From: Pedobacter mucosus
GTDB taxonomy: Bacteria; Bacteroidota; Bacteroidia; Sphingobacteriales; Sphingobacteriaceae
DNA: 64,000 nucleotides
NCBI RefSeq assembly: GCF_022200785.1
Contig: NZ_CP087585.1
Span: 4,464,001-4,528,000 of the forward strand
Direction of reading: 5' to 3'
Shown here: positions 24,270-33,350 of the stretch, in pieces
Numbering within the stretch: position 1 is the first letter of the stretch
Layout of the letters: each line of letters starts with the position of its first letter
Notes under the pieces: generated by a model
The model's input: only the letters and a program-made list of their open reading frames with translations
Database searches by the model: none
Told to the model about the DNA's origin: nothing
Program-made: the position numbers and the translations under genes

Positions 24270-25820
24270 TTATAATTTTATCTCTTCATCCTTTGATGAA
24301 ATAAAATGAAACTCGTTTAAATAGTAAGATGATTGTGACTTCACTTTAATCCACTGCCCATATTTAAAGAACCATCTACGTTGTAAATTAAAGATGCCTT
24401 TTGTAATAAAAGCTTGTATATATGGATGTACACAAAGTGTTATGCCTTTTTCATTCTGCTCTTGCAAAATATAATTAAGGTTATTTTCAATATCATCCAT
24501 TAAAACAATACTCGCCTTAATTTCTCCTGTGCCACCACAAGCAGGGCACTTTTCTACCGTAACAATATTCATTTCCGGACGAACACGTTGTCTGGTAATT
24601 TGTACCAAACCAAATTTGCTTGGAGGCAAAATAGTGTGCTTGGCTCTATCCAATAACATCAGCTCACGCAGATAATCGAACAGCATTTTACGATTTGTTG
24701 GTTTGTGCATATCGATAAAATCGATTACCACAATACCACCCATATCACGCAAGCGTAACTGACGGGCAATTTCTTTAGCCGCTTCTTTGTTAACCTGTAA
24801 AGCGTTTTCTTCTTGATTTTCTTTACTGGCAGTGCGGTTTCCACTATTCACATCTATAACGTGAAGCGCTTCGGTGTGCTCAACAACTAAGTAGGCGCCA
24901 CCTGGTAAGTTTACGGTTTTACCAAAAGCATTTTTAATTTGCTTTTCAATTCCAAAATGCTCGAAAATTGGTTCTTTTTGTTTGTACAGCTTAACGATTT
25001 TTTCCATTTCAGGTGAAATATCATGTACATAAGAACGAATATCATCGAACAGCTCTGGCGTGCTCACATAAACATTTGTAAAATCAGGATTCAGAATATC
25101 ACGAATTAACGTAGATGATCTGTCCATTTCTCCCCAAACCCTTTTAGAAGGTTCAGTAGCAGGCATTTTTTTAATGAAGTTTTCCCACTTCGCAACTAAA
25201 TCTAAAAGATCTTTTTGCATTTCGGCAACGCCTCGGCCTTCAGAAACAGTTCTGATAATTACCCCAAAATTTTGAGGTTTAATACTTTCAATAATCTTTT
25301 TTAAACGATTACGTTCGGTATTGCTTTTAATTTTTTTTGATACGGATATGGTATTGGAGAATGGCACCAGTACCACATACCTGCCGGCAATAGATAGATC
25401 GGAACTTAAACGCGGTCCTTTTGTAGAAATTGGCTCTTTGGCAATTTGTACTGGAAGGAGCATGTTTTTACTCAGCACATCAGAAATTTTACCTGCCTTA
25501 TTAATATCGGCTTCCAGTTTTAAATTATCTAATAATGTGCCTGTAACCGAGCCATTACGCTTGATTTTAGTTAGCTTAATTAAAGATTCTACCTGTGGAC
25601 CCAAATCGAAATAATGCAAAAATGCATCCTTTTCATAACCAACATCTACGAAAGCAGCATTTAAGCCGGGCATAATTTTTTTAATGCGGCCTAAATAAAT
25701 GTCGCCAACGGCGTAGTTATTATTGATTTGTTCTTTGTGAAGCTCTACAAGTTGTTTGTCTTCAATCAACGCTATGGTAACTCCGGCAGGAGTCGAATTG
25801 ATAATTAATTCTTTTACCAA
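24270..25820 (-). CDS. rng: Ribonuclease G/E family endoribonuclease
   Basis: RNase G cuts single-stranded RNA, for example in 16S rRNA 5' maturation and mRNA decay. The 516-residue protein has an N-terminal S1 domain (residues about 35-125, with a Bacteroidota-type insertion), the DNase I-like active site with Asp residues in HVIDVNSG (about residue 320) and VVIDFIDM (about residue 365), and the zinc-link CPACGGTG near residue 427. It ends near residue 516 and lacks the long RNase E scaffold tail. It lies downstream of the HU-TPR-basic protein genes on the same strand, past a hairpin. Confidence 0.95.
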   Translation of the reverse strand: MVKELIINSTPAGVTIALIEDKQLVELHKEQINNNYAVGDIYLGRIKKIMPGLNAAFVDVGYEKDAFLHYFDLGPQVESLIKLTKIKRNGSVTGTLLDNLKLEADINKAGKISDVLSKNMLLPVQIAKEPISTKGPRLSSDLSIAGRYVVLVPFSNTISVSKKIKSNTERNRLKKIIESIKPQNFGVIIRTVSEGRGVAEMQKDLLDLVAKWENFIKKMPATEPSKRVWGEMDRSSTLIRDILNPDFTNVYVSTPELFDDIRSYVHDISPEMEKIVKLYKQKEPIFEHFGIEKQIKNAFGKTVNLPGGAYLVVEHTEALHVIDVNSGNRTASKENQEENALQVNKEAAKEIARQLRLRDMGGIVVIDFIDMHKPTNRKMLFDYLRELMLLDRAKHTILPPSKFGLVQITRQRVRPEMNIVTVEKCPACGGTGEIKASIVLMDDIENNLNYILQEQNEKGITLCVHPYIQAFITKGIFNLQRRWFFKYGQWIKVKSQSSYYLNEFHFISSKDEEIKL

Positions 25821-25920
25821 CAGCTACAGATTTGAGGCTTTCGCCTATTAACAAATGGATAGTACATAAAAAACATTGATATAGCATAAATTTATATAAT
25901 ACCTATTATATAAATAATTT

Positions 25921-25949
25921 AAACCTCATAGTGTTATACTATGAGGTTT
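25921..25949. terminator. Hairpin terminator between the 29-residue protein and rng
   Basis: AAACCTCATAGT and ACTATGAGGTTT form a perfect 12-base stem around a five-base loop. The U-run in the minus direction is weak (AAATTATTT), so it may be partial and let rng be transcribed through. Confidence 0.6.
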
Positions 25950-25973
25950 AATAAGCTTTATCAAAATAAGAAA

Positions 25974-26063
25974 CTATTTTTTCTTATGTCTGTTTTTTCT
26001 TAAACGTTTTTTACGTTTATGGGTAGCCATTTTATGTCTCTTTCTTTTTTTTCCGCTTGGCAT
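25974..26063 (-). CDS. 29-residue basic protein, AURKAIP1/COX24 (mS38-like) family
   Basis: A very short reading frame of 29 codons whose product starts MPSGKKRKRHKMATHK and continues with RKKRLRKNRHKKK. About two thirds of the residues are Lys, Arg or His, and there are no acidic residues. Bacteroidota genomes carry tiny proteins with this sequence, assigned to the AURKAIP1/COX24 domain, related to mitochondrial ribosomal protein mS38. A ribosomal or rRNA-binding role is therefore likely. The ATG at 26063 is the only good start. It lies 35 bases after the TPR gene and upstream of a hairpin. It is too short for most gene finders. Confidence 0.85.
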   Translation of the reverse strand: MPSGKKRKRHKMATHKRKKRLRKNRHKKK

Positions 26064-26098
26064 AATTTTAAGTTTAAATGTTTTTATTAATCTGTTAA

Positions 26099-26977
26099 TT
26101 AATTTTTACTCTTTAGTTCGGTAATCTTTTTATCAATAAATGATGATAAAGTTGGATTAGCCGCTAATTTTTTGCTTGATAAATAAGCATCAACTGCCTC
26201 TTTATTTCTGCCTAAATTTTCTAAAGCTGTGCCTAAATAAAAATAGGCTTCAGGTGTAGGAGCAGCGGCAATAACGGTTTTAAAACGCGGAATTGCTTTA
26301 TCAAACTGGCCTGACTTTATGGAGAATAATCCTAAGTTCATATTCGCCTTAACATTTTTAGGTTCTTTTGCAACAACAGCTAACAACATTGCAATACCTT
26401 GCATTGGTGCGCCTAAGCCATTCACAATCGTAACCCCTAAACCTGTTTGAGCTTCAATATTGGTAGAATCTTTCTCTAATGAGTTTTTGTAAGACGTATT
26501 TGCTTTCTGCAACAAAGCAGGTTGAGCTACACTATCTTGAGTACTTTCAAAAGCTTTAATAAATTGATTACCCGAGGCCAACCAGGTTTTAGCTGATGGT
26601 TCGCCTTGTGCAACAACTTCTAAATAAAGTGCTGATGGAGTAATTTGCTCTACATCATCCCATTTTTGGGCTAATTGTTTTGCAATTTCAATTTTCTCTG
26701 TACCAGTAGCCCTATTATAACTGTTTTCTAATGCGGTAATGTCTGTAGCTAAATTCTTATTAATTACATTTTTTGCAGCAGTAGATGAAGTTTTTAGACT
26801 GAGTACACTAGAAGATGATTGCTCCTGCGCTGGCATCGTTTGACTATTCGCAGGCATTTTACCATTCTCTTCTGTCGGTTTTACCAACCCTTTAATATCT
26901 CTCGTAAATAAAAAAGCAACAAGCAATACAATCGCTCCAATAATGATGGTTTGTTTTGATCTGATGCTGCTATTCAT
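26099..26977 (-). CDS. Tetratricopeptide repeat protein with N-terminal membrane anchor
   Basis: A 292-residue protein with one hydrophobic segment (TIIIGAIVLLVAFLF, residues about 10-24), a low-complexity linker of Ser, Gln and Thr (about 38-65) and then helical repeats. The C-terminal half reads as TPR units: NVKANMNLGLFSIKSGQFDKA, TPEAYFYLGTALENLGRNKE. It is probably an inner-membrane scaffold. It starts seven bases after the HU gene stop and is cotranscribed with it. The partner cannot be told from sequence. Confidence 0.85.
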   Translation of the reverse strand: MNSSIRSKQTIIIGAIVLLVAFLFTRDIKGLVKPTEENGKMPANSQTMPAQEQSSSSVLSLKTSSTAAKNVINKNLATDITALENSYNRATGTEKIEIAKQLAQKWDDVEQITPSALYLEVVAQGEPSAKTWLASGNQFIKAFESTQDSVAQPALLQKANTSYKNSLEKDSTNIEAQTGLGVTIVNGLGAPMQGIAMLLAVVAKEPKNVKANMNLGLFSIKSGQFDKAIPRFKTVIAAAPTPEAYFYLGTALENLGRNKEAVDAYLSSKKLAANPTLSSFIDKKITELKSKN

Positions 26978-26984
26978 AATTGAC

Positions 26985-27287
26985 TTAAGCTTCTACTTGG
27001 ATTTTTTTAGAATTGTTTTTTACTTTATCAACAAATATTTTTGCTGGTTTAAAGCTTGGAACAAAATGTTCTGGGATAATTATTGCAGTATTTTTTGAGA
27101 TGTTCCTAGCAGTTTTCTGCGCTCTCTTTTTAACAACAAAGCTTCCGAAGCCTCTTACATATACATTTTCACCGCCAATCATACTCGTTTTGATAACCTT
27201 GAAAAATGCCTCAACCGTTTCCTGTACATCAACCTTCTCAATTCCGGTTTTTGTTGATATTTCTGAAATAATATCTGCCTTAGTCAT
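26985..27287 (-). CDS. HU/IHF family DNA-binding protein
   Basis: A 100-residue nucleoid protein. It has the N-terminal MTKADIISEISTKTGI helix pair, the GFGSFVVKKR turn, the flexible arm with the ARNISKNT and IIIPEHFVPSFKPAK segment, and a short extended tail (VKNNSKKIQVEA) beyond the usual 90 residues. Arm-tip Pro is retained (IIPEH). It should bend DNA. It is the first gene of a minus-strand group with the TPR protein and the 29-residue protein. mutY is divergent from it by 167 bases. Confidence 0.95.
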   Translation of the reverse strand: MTKADIISEISTKTGIEKVDVQETVEAFFKVIKTSMIGGENVYVRGFGSFVVKKRAQKTARNISKNTAIIIPEHFVPSFKPAKIFVDKVKNNSKKIQVEA

Positions 27288-27454
27288 ATTTACTTATTTA
27301 TATTATTGTGTTTTAATATTATAACTGTTTTGGGGTTGCAAAAGTATTGCTTTTTAATGAGATAGGGAAATAAAAGATGATTTTTTTATCTCCTAAAATA
27401 TCAGCTCACTGCAAGTTTTTTTTTAAATGAAAAAATACAGCGTAATTTGTACTA

Positions 27455-28507
27455 ATGACATTCCAAAACGAGTTGATAAACTGGTACCATGTAAATAAAA
27501 GAGATCTGCCTTGGCGGCATACTCAAGACGCATATACCATCTGGTTATCAGAAATAATACTGCAGCAAACCAGGGTAGAACAAGGCTTGCCATATTTTAC
27601 AAAATTCTTGCATAAATTTCCATCTGTTTTTGATTTTGCAGCAACTACTGAAACAGAAGTGTTAAAACTTTGGCAAGGATTAGGTTACTATTCTCGCGGA
27701 AGAAACATGCATGCTACTGCACAATTGGTTGTAAAAAATTTTGAAGGGAGATTCCCGACTTTGCATGATGAGCTTATAAAATTAAAAGGAGTAGGGGAAT
27801 ATACGGCAGCTGCAATTTCCTCTTTTTCTTCTGGCGAAGCAAGGGCTGTTGTAGATGGAAACGTTTTTCGCGTGCTGGCCAGGTATTTTGGGATTGATAC
27901 TGCAATCAATTCTCCGGCAGGTAAAAAACAGTTTTATATGTTAGCAAATGATTTGCTTTTAAAATCAGATCCTGCTCTATATAACCAAGCTATAATGGAG
28001 TTTGGTGCCATTCAATGCAAGCCTAAATCTCCAGTATGTAGCATTTGTCCGCTCAACCAGAGTTGCTATGCGTTCAAAAATAACCTTATTAATGTTTTGC
28101 CTGTTAAAATTAAAAAGGCTGTTCAAAAGCATCGGTTCTTTAATTATTTTGTATGTGTTACAGATACCGATGTGCTGGTTAAAGAAAGGCAGGCAGGCGA
28201 TATTTGGCAACACCTTTATGATTTTCCTTTGATAGAAACTGAAAATGAAATTTCTTTAGCTGATCCAATATTTAATAATGAGGTAAAAACCTTATTTGGA
28301 AGTGATGTTGACTGCACACTTTTAAGCTACAAACGCCACATATTAACGCACCAAATAATACACGTTCAATTTTTTGGTTTAAAAAATTATATATTTAACT
28401 TTAATAAACAAAAGGAACTTAATTGGGTTTCTTTTAGTAAACTAGAGGAGTTGCCACAGCCAAAAGTTATCCATAATTTTATATTGGAGCATTTTGCATC
28501 GCAATAA
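27455..28507 (+). CDS. mutY: A/G-specific adenine glycosylase
   Basis: MutY removes adenine misinserted opposite 8-oxoguanine. The 350-residue protein has the catalytic Glu in SEIILQQT near residue 33, the helix-hairpin-helix LKGVGEYTAAAI, the catalytic Asp in VVDGNVFRVLARY near residue 132, and the four-cysteine iron-sulfur cluster (C189, C196, C199, C205, spacing 6-2-5). The C-terminal NUDIX-like 8-oxoG-recognition domain is present in the last 120 residues. A TAATTTG box lies nine bases before the ATG. ssb follows 66 bases downstream on the same strand. Confidence 0.95.
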   Translation: MTFQNELINWYHVNKRDLPWRHTQDAYTIWLSEIILQQTRVEQGLPYFTKFLHKFPSVFDFAATTETEVLKLWQGLGYYSRGRNMHATAQLVVKNFEGRFPTLHDELIKLKGVGEYTAAAISSFSSGEARAVVDGNVFRVLARYFGIDTAINSPAGKKQFYMLANDLLLKSDPALYNQAIMEFGAIQCKPKSPVCSICPLNQSCYAFKNNLINVLPVKIKKAVQKHRFFNYFVCVTDTDVLVKERQAGDIWQHLYDFPLIETENEISLADPIFNNEVKTLFGSDVDCTLLSYKRHILTHQIIHVQFFGLKNYIFNFNKQKELNWVSFSKLEELPQPKVIHNFILEHFASQ

Positions 28508-28573
28508 AATGAGTGTAACTAGCCATTTTATACTCACCTATTTACTTATAAAAACAACTAACCAAAATATTTT

Positions 28574-29017
28574 ATGTCTGGGATTAACAAAGTTATTTTA
28601 GTAGGGCATTTGGGTAAAGACCCAGAGGTACGGCATTTAGACGGTGGTGTAACGGTGGCCAGTTTTCCGTTAGCCACATCAGAAACTTATAACAAAGATG
28701 GTAAAAGGGTAGAGCAAACTGAATGGCATAACATTGTTTTATGGCGTGGACTTGCAGAGGTAGCTTCAAAATACCTTCAAAAAGGAAAGCTGGTATATAT
28801 TGAAGGAAAATTAAGAACCAGATCTTTTGAAGATAAAGAAAAAGTAAAGAAATATGTAACGGAAATTGTTGCGGAGAATTTTACCATGTTAGGACGAAAA
28901 AGCGATTTTGAACAAACGCCTGCTACTTCAACCTTAATTCCACAAAGTACCGAATCTAAAATAGTAGACGAATACACTATTCATCCTTCGGATGAAAATG
29001 GCGATTTACCTTTTTAA
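28574..29017 (+). CDS. ssb: Single-stranded DNA-binding protein
   Basis: SSB coats single-stranded DNA and recruits repair proteins through its acidic tip. The OB-fold covers residues 1-105 (MSGINKVILVGHLGKDPEVR, TEWHNIVLW, KGKLVYIEGKLRT). A linker of about 30 residues leads to the tip DENGDLPF, close to the canonical DDDIPF. At 147 residues it is a little short. It lies behind mutY on the same strand and ends in a strong terminator. Related Bacteroidota genomes often carry gldE and gldD after ssb; they are absent here. Confidence 0.96.
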   Translation: MSGINKVILVGHLGKDPEVRHLDGGVTVASFPLATSETYNKDGKRVEQTEWHNIVLWRGLAEVASKYLQKGKLVYIEGKLRTRSFEDKEKVKKYVTEIVAENFTMLGRKSDFEQTPATSTLIPQSTESKIVDEYTIHPSDENGDLPF

Positions 29018-29024
29018 GTTTAAT

Positions 29025-29066
29025 TAATCATAATAAAAGCCACTCAAGTGGCTTTTATTATGATTA
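29025..29066. terminator. Bidirectional terminator between ssb and glmS
   Basis: AATCATAATAAAAGCCACT and AGTGGCTTTTATTATGATT form a 19-base-pair near-perfect stem. T and A runs on both sides make it work for the convergent ssb and glmS transcripts. Confidence 0.88.
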
Positions 29067-29072
29067 AGTTAA

Positions 29073-30911
29073 TTATTCTACCGTTACTGATTTTGCTAAA
29101 TTTCTTGGCTGATCAACATTACAACCTCGCATTACAGCAATATGATAAGCTAAAAGTTGTAATGGAATTGTAGCTAATAGAGGTAAAAAAGCCTCATTTG
29201 CATCAGGTATTTCGATGCAGTAATCTGCCATTTTCTTTACTTCCGTATCGCCTTGAGTAACAATGGCAATTACTTTTCCTTTTCTAGCTTTTACTTCCTG
29301 AATATTGCTAATTACCTTCTCGTAGGATGAGTTTTGTGTTGCGATAAATACAACAGGCATTTCTTCGTCAATTAAAGCGATAGGACCGTGTTTCATCTCC
29401 GCAGCAGGATAACCTTCCGCATGGATATAAGAAATCTCCTTAAGCTTTAATGCGCCTTCAAGTGCAACAGGGAAACCACTTCCTCTTCCTAAAAATAAAC
29501 AGTTGGTAGAGTCTTTAATTTGTGCAGCTACTTCCTTAATCAAACCATCAGATTCTAAAGCGATTTGAATTTTATCTGGTATGTTATCCAACTCTGTTAA
29601 AAGTTCAATTAGCTTAGAAGTAGTGATCGTACCTTTTTGCTGTGCAATATAGAACGCCATCAAGGTTAAAACTGTTACCTGAGCCGTAAATGCTTTGGTT
29701 GATGCGACCCCGATTTCTGGTCCGGCATGGGTATAAACGCCTGCATGTGTTAAGCGGGGAATAGATGCACCAGCAACATTACAAATGCCAAAAATGGTAG
29801 CACCTCTTTCCTTTGCCATTTCGATTGCGGCCATGGTATCTGCAGTTTCTCCAGATTGAGAAATCGCAATTACTACGTCTTTTTCTGTTATGATTGGATT
29901 ACGGTACCTAAATTCTGAAGCATATTCTACTTCAACGGGAATACGGGCATATTCTTCAATTAAATATTCGCCAACCAAGCCTGCATGCCATGAAGTACCA
30001 CAGGCAACAATAATAATGCGGTCTATATTTTTAAGTTTTTCTGCAAATTCTTTTATGCCGCCTAATTGTACTTTGCCCAATTCAGGATAGATTCGACCAC
30101 GCATGCAATCTTTAATGGATCTTGGCTGCTCGTAAATTTCCTTTAACATAAAATGCTCAAAACCTCCCTTTTCAAGCATTTCTAATTTCATTTGAAGCTC
30201 CTGAATTAGCGGCGTCTGGATTACATTATCCAATCTTTTCACTAAAAGATCGTTTTTTGTAACCAAAGCAATTTCATGATCATTTAAATAGATCACATTT
30301 TTTGTGTATTCTATTATTGGTGTAGCGTCTGAAGCAATAAAATATTCTCCCAAGCCAACGCCAATAACCATCGGACTTCCTTTTCGGGCAACAATTAATT
30401 GATCAGGATTTTCTTTGTCCATAACCACAATTGCATAGGCGCCAATTACTTCTTTCAAAGCCAAACGAACTGCTTCGAATAAATCAATCTGTTCTATTTT
30501 TTGTATTTCCTCAATTAGATGAATCAATACTTCGGTATCCGTATCACTTTTAAATTCGTGCCCGCGATGAGAAAGTTCTTCTTTTAAGGTGGCATAATTC
30601 TCGATTATACCGTTGTGTATAATAGAAAGTTTATTGTTATTTGAGGTATGAGGATGAGAATTCCGATCTGATGGTACGCCATGTGTTGCCCATCTGGTGT
30701 GCCCCATTCCAGTAAAACCCGAACGGTCCTGATCTGCTGCAAACTCTTCTAATACTGAAACTTTTCCTGCTTTTTTATATATGTGCTGTCCGCTTTTATT
30801 CATCAATGCAATACCTGCACTGTCATAACCGCGATATTCTAATCTTTTCAATCCTTTTAATACAATCGGCCAAGCCTCTCTATAACCTATATAGCCTACA
30901 ATTCCACACAT
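29073..30911 (-). CDS. glmS: Glutamine-fructose-6-phosphate aminotransferase
   Basis: GlmS makes glucosamine-6-phosphate from fructose-6-phosphate and glutamine, the entry to peptidoglycan and LPS sugars. The 612-residue protein begins MCGIVGYIGYREA with the catalytic Cys exposed after Met removal, and contains the N-terminal glutaminase (GHTRWATHG), two SIS domains (SQSGETADT, GRGSGFPVALEGALKLKE) and the C-terminal Lys and His residues near QPRNLAKSVTVE. No glmS ribozyme is visible upstream. The gene lies 79 bases after the DUF4270 gene and is separated from it by a hairpin. Confidence 0.96.
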   Translation of the reverse strand: MCGIVGYIGYREAWPIVLKGLKRLEYRGYDSAGIALMNKSGQHIYKKAGKVSVLEEFAADQDRSGFTGMGHTRWATHGVPSDRNSHPHTSNNNKLSIIHNGIIENYATLKEELSHRGHEFKSDTDTEVLIHLIEEIQKIEQIDLFEAVRLALKEVIGAYAIVVMDKENPDQLIVARKGSPMVIGVGLGEYFIASDATPIIEYTKNVIYLNDHEIALVTKNDLLVKRLDNVIQTPLIQELQMKLEMLEKGGFEHFMLKEIYEQPRSIKDCMRGRIYPELGKVQLGGIKEFAEKLKNIDRIIIVACGTSWHAGLVGEYLIEEYARIPVEVEYASEFRYRNPIITEKDVVIAISQSGETADTMAAIEMAKERGATIFGICNVAGASIPRLTHAGVYTHAGPEIGVASTKAFTAQVTVLTLMAFYIAQQKGTITTSKLIELLTELDNIPDKIQIALESDGLIKEVAAQIKDSTNCLFLGRGSGFPVALEGALKLKEISYIHAEGYPAAEMKHGPIALIDEEMPVVFIATQNSSYEKVISNIQEVKARKGKVIAIVTQGDTEVKKMADYCIEIPDANEAFLPLLATIPLQLLAYHIAVMRGCNVDQPRNLAKSVTVE

Positions 30912-30930
30912 AATAATTTGGGTATAAATA

Positions 30931-30965
30931 AAAATTCACCTAAAGTATAAACAATAGGTGAATTT
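30931..30965 (-). terminator. Terminator or attenuator between DUF4270 gene and glmS
   Basis: AAATTCACCT and AGGTGAATTT form a ten-base stem with a 15-base loop. A T-rich tract follows on the minus strand. It could separate glmS from the upstream transcript or reduce readthrough. Confidence 0.6.
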
Positions 30966-30990
30966 AATGGTGAATTTTTTATGAAGTCTG

Positions 30991-32364
30991 TTAATTTATC
31001 TTCGTATAATAAATATTCAGTTTTACTTTATTGGTTGTATTTCCAAAAGATCCAATAATTGATCTGGCAGCAGAGGTTGCTGAAGGTGTTGTTTGAAATT
31101 CTGTTGCAGAAGTTGGTGCGATAAAAGTACCGTAATCTTTTACTTTTCCGTCGATTAATTCTTGAACATAACTGGTTACTAAAAATACATAGCGATTGTT
31201 CACTGAATCAAAATATCCACCAAATGCAGCAGGATTACTGTTAACATAATTAGTATAATCCGTTAAGTTAGCTGGTTGTTCTGCAATATCCCACCTATAT
31301 AAAGAAAGTCGCTGAGGCGCACTAAACGGATAACTATAAGTTCCATTACTTAAGTTTACCACAAGTTCTGCCTTATTAACAATGGCTTTACCATAGGTTG
31401 CGATGAACTTGGTGAGATCAGGGAAAGAAATTTTAGTTTTAACGCCTACTAATGCTTGATTATAAGTTACATCGTATTGTGTCGATGGATTATCCAATTG
31501 CGTTTTTACAGGCGTTCCGGTATAGTCATGTTTAATATTAGCAGCAACAATACCTGAGCTGTTATTAATTGGAAAATTTACTGAAGTTGTATCAATACCA
31601 CTAGAAGCATTGGCATGCTTATAAACCAATTGAAGATAAGAATTTGTAGCAGCGAAATCGATAAAAGCTATTCCACCCACGCCGGTTGAAGCCGTTTTAC
31701 TTACTTCTGCATACAAACCTTTAAAACTTTCTACAAATTTAGCATTAGTAGAACTTCCTGTTGTGCCAAGATCTAAAATACTTGCTTTAATAAATGCTTT
31801 ATCTAAAGGAATTCTAATTTGTGCTTTTACTGTTTTCAACGTATCAGTTTTACCTGCTATAATATCGCTAATTTTAATAGGTGTATTAGGGAAGATTCGG
31901 CTATTGAAATTACCAAGAAGCGTACTATTGTGCGCCTGAATATCAGAACTTTTATAGTTTACAATTGGATTGGTTAATTGATAAACATTAATGCTATATT
32001 TTGAACTTGTGGTATCGCCATAAAATTGTGTGCCTAAGTTTAAGACCAGAATAGCAGAATCCAATGTAGGAGTTGTTCCAAAATCGTAACTAACATTAAG
32101 AGGCCAAACAGTCATGGCTAAACTAGCTTCTGTTTTACCAAAAACAGGATCAACCATATATCCTAGTGGATGACGGGTAAGCCCTGCAGTAGAAATATCG
32201 CTTTCTCTAACCGTTGTTGAAATAATTTTTTCTGTATTTACCAGCGTACCTGTAATTGCAGTTCCTGGATCAACATCCAAACCAACTCCATCCGGGTTTT
32301 TACACGATGCAAAAAGAAAAAGACCTATCAACAGGGTTAATAAGTCTTGTTTTGTAAATTTCAT
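30991..32364 (-). CDS. DUF4270 domain lipoprotein
   Basis: A 457-residue exported lipoprotein (lipobox FASC, Cys22) followed by a beta-rich DUF4270 domain. The N-terminal NPDGVGLDVDPG tail just after the cysteine is typical of the family. No catalytic motif is visible. In Bacteroidota the gene sits next to the short starch-synthase-like gene and glmS, as here, which suggests a shared role in surface or glycan metabolism, but none is proven. The gap to the preceding gene on the same strand is 21 bases. Confidence 0.88.
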   Translation of the reverse strand: MKFTKQDLLTLLIGLFLFASCKNPDGVGLDVDPGTAITGTLVNTEKIISTTVRESDISTAGLTRHPLGYMVDPVFGKTEASLAMTVWPLNVSYDFGTTPTLDSAILVLNLGTQFYGDTTSSKYSINVYQLTNPIVNYKSSDIQAHNSTLLGNFNSRIFPNTPIKISDIIAGKTDTLKTVKAQIRIPLDKAFIKASILDLGTTGSSTNAKFVESFKGLYAEVSKTASTGVGGIAFIDFAATNSYLQLVYKHANASSGIDTTSVNFPINNSSGIVAANIKHDYTGTPVKTQLDNPSTQYDVTYNQALVGVKTKISFPDLTKFIATYGKAIVNKAELVVNLSNGTYSYPFSAPQRLSLYRWDIAEQPANLTDYTNYVNSNPAAFGGYFDSVNNRYVFLVTSYVQELIDGKVKDYGTFIAPTSATEFQTTPSATSAARSIIGSFGNTTNKVKLNIYYTKIN

Positions 32365-32385
32365 ATTTAAAATAATAATACCTAA

Positions 32386-33216
32386 TTAAGCAATTGAAAC
32401 CAATTCATCATTTGAAATTTCTTCATAAAAATTATAGAAGTTTTCAAAATTCTCGGTTAAGTTAAAAGCTAATGTTGGCTTATTAGAATCTTTAACAAAT
32501 TTTAACACAGCAGCATTGATGTTTTCATCTGCTAATACAACAGCATCAGCATGCGTTATTGCACCAATATGCATGCTAATACAATCTGCTGGTAAAAAAG
32601 CTTTAGTATCATCTTCCGTCATATTTGCCATAACAGCTTTTTTGGCGAAATTAGCATTTAATTTCTCTTCAAAACAGTCTTCGTATACAGAATAAACCAC
32701 TTTAGAGTTTTTAAATGTAGGATCGTTTTTGTAGGTAGTTTTAATGTAAGTAGGTACTAAAGCACTCATCCAACCATGGCAGTGAACAATATCCGGAGCC
32801 CAACCTAATTTTTTAACTGTTTCTAAAGCGCCTTTGCAAAAGAAAATGGTACGTTCATCATTGTCATCAAAGAATTTTTCGTTCGCATCTCTAAAAATCT
32901 GTTTGCGTTGAAAATACTCTTCATTGTCTAAGAAATAAACTTGCATTCTTGCAGCAGGAATAGATGCCACTTTAATAATTAAAGGGTTGTCGTTGTCATC
33001 AATAATGATGTTCATTCCAGACAAGCGGATTACTTCGTGTAAACGATTTCTTCTTTCATTTATGTTACCAAATTTTGGCATCAAGATGCGGATTTCGAAA
33101 CCCTTCTCTTGCATCGCTTGTGGTAATTGACGAGTGATTTCAGAAATTTTAGTAAGCTCGAGGAAAGGCGACATCTCGTGTGTAACAATCAGCAGCTTCG
33201 TTTTTGCCATCTCCAT
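32386..33216 (-). CDS. Truncated glycogen/starch synthase-like protein (GT5 N-terminal domain only)
   Basis: A 276-residue protein matching the N-terminal half of glycogen synthase (LLIVTHEMSPFLE, ILMPKFGNI, IVHCHGWMSALVPTYI). The normal enzyme has about 480 residues; the C-terminal GT1 half that binds the nucleotide is absent. The ADP-glucose-binding KxGGL loop after the first strand reads KISEI (Lys23 to Ile27), so the Gly-Gly is lost. It is unlikely to make glycogen by itself; a regulatory or partner role is possible. It opens the operon with DUF4270 and glmS, divergent from panC. Confidence 0.8.
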   Translation of the reverse strand: MEMAKTKLLIVTHEMSPFLELTKISEITRQLPQAMQEKGFEIRILMPKFGNINERRNRLHEVIRLSGMNIIIDDNDNPLIIKVASIPAARMQVYFLDNEEYFQRKQIFRDANEKFFDDNDERTIFFCKGALETVKKLGWAPDIVHCHGWMSALVPTYIKTTYKNDPTFKNSKVVYSVYEDCFEEKLNANFAKKAVMANMTEDDTKAFLPADCISMHIGAITHADAVVLADENINAAVLKFVKDSNKPTLAFNLTENFENFYNFYEEISNDELVSIA

Positions 33217-33350
33217 ATTCTAAGAAAATATTATGTTAATAATAAGATATTGAGCTGCAAAGATAAGCATAATAATACTATTTATCAATATAGCAAGCAT
33301 TTGTTTGGTTTCATTTAGATTAATTTACACCTTTACGGCTTTAATCTAGA

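Noticed and set aside
30900..31000. glmS ribozyme
   Set aside because: The region upstream of glmS has only a simple hairpin and no ribozyme core.
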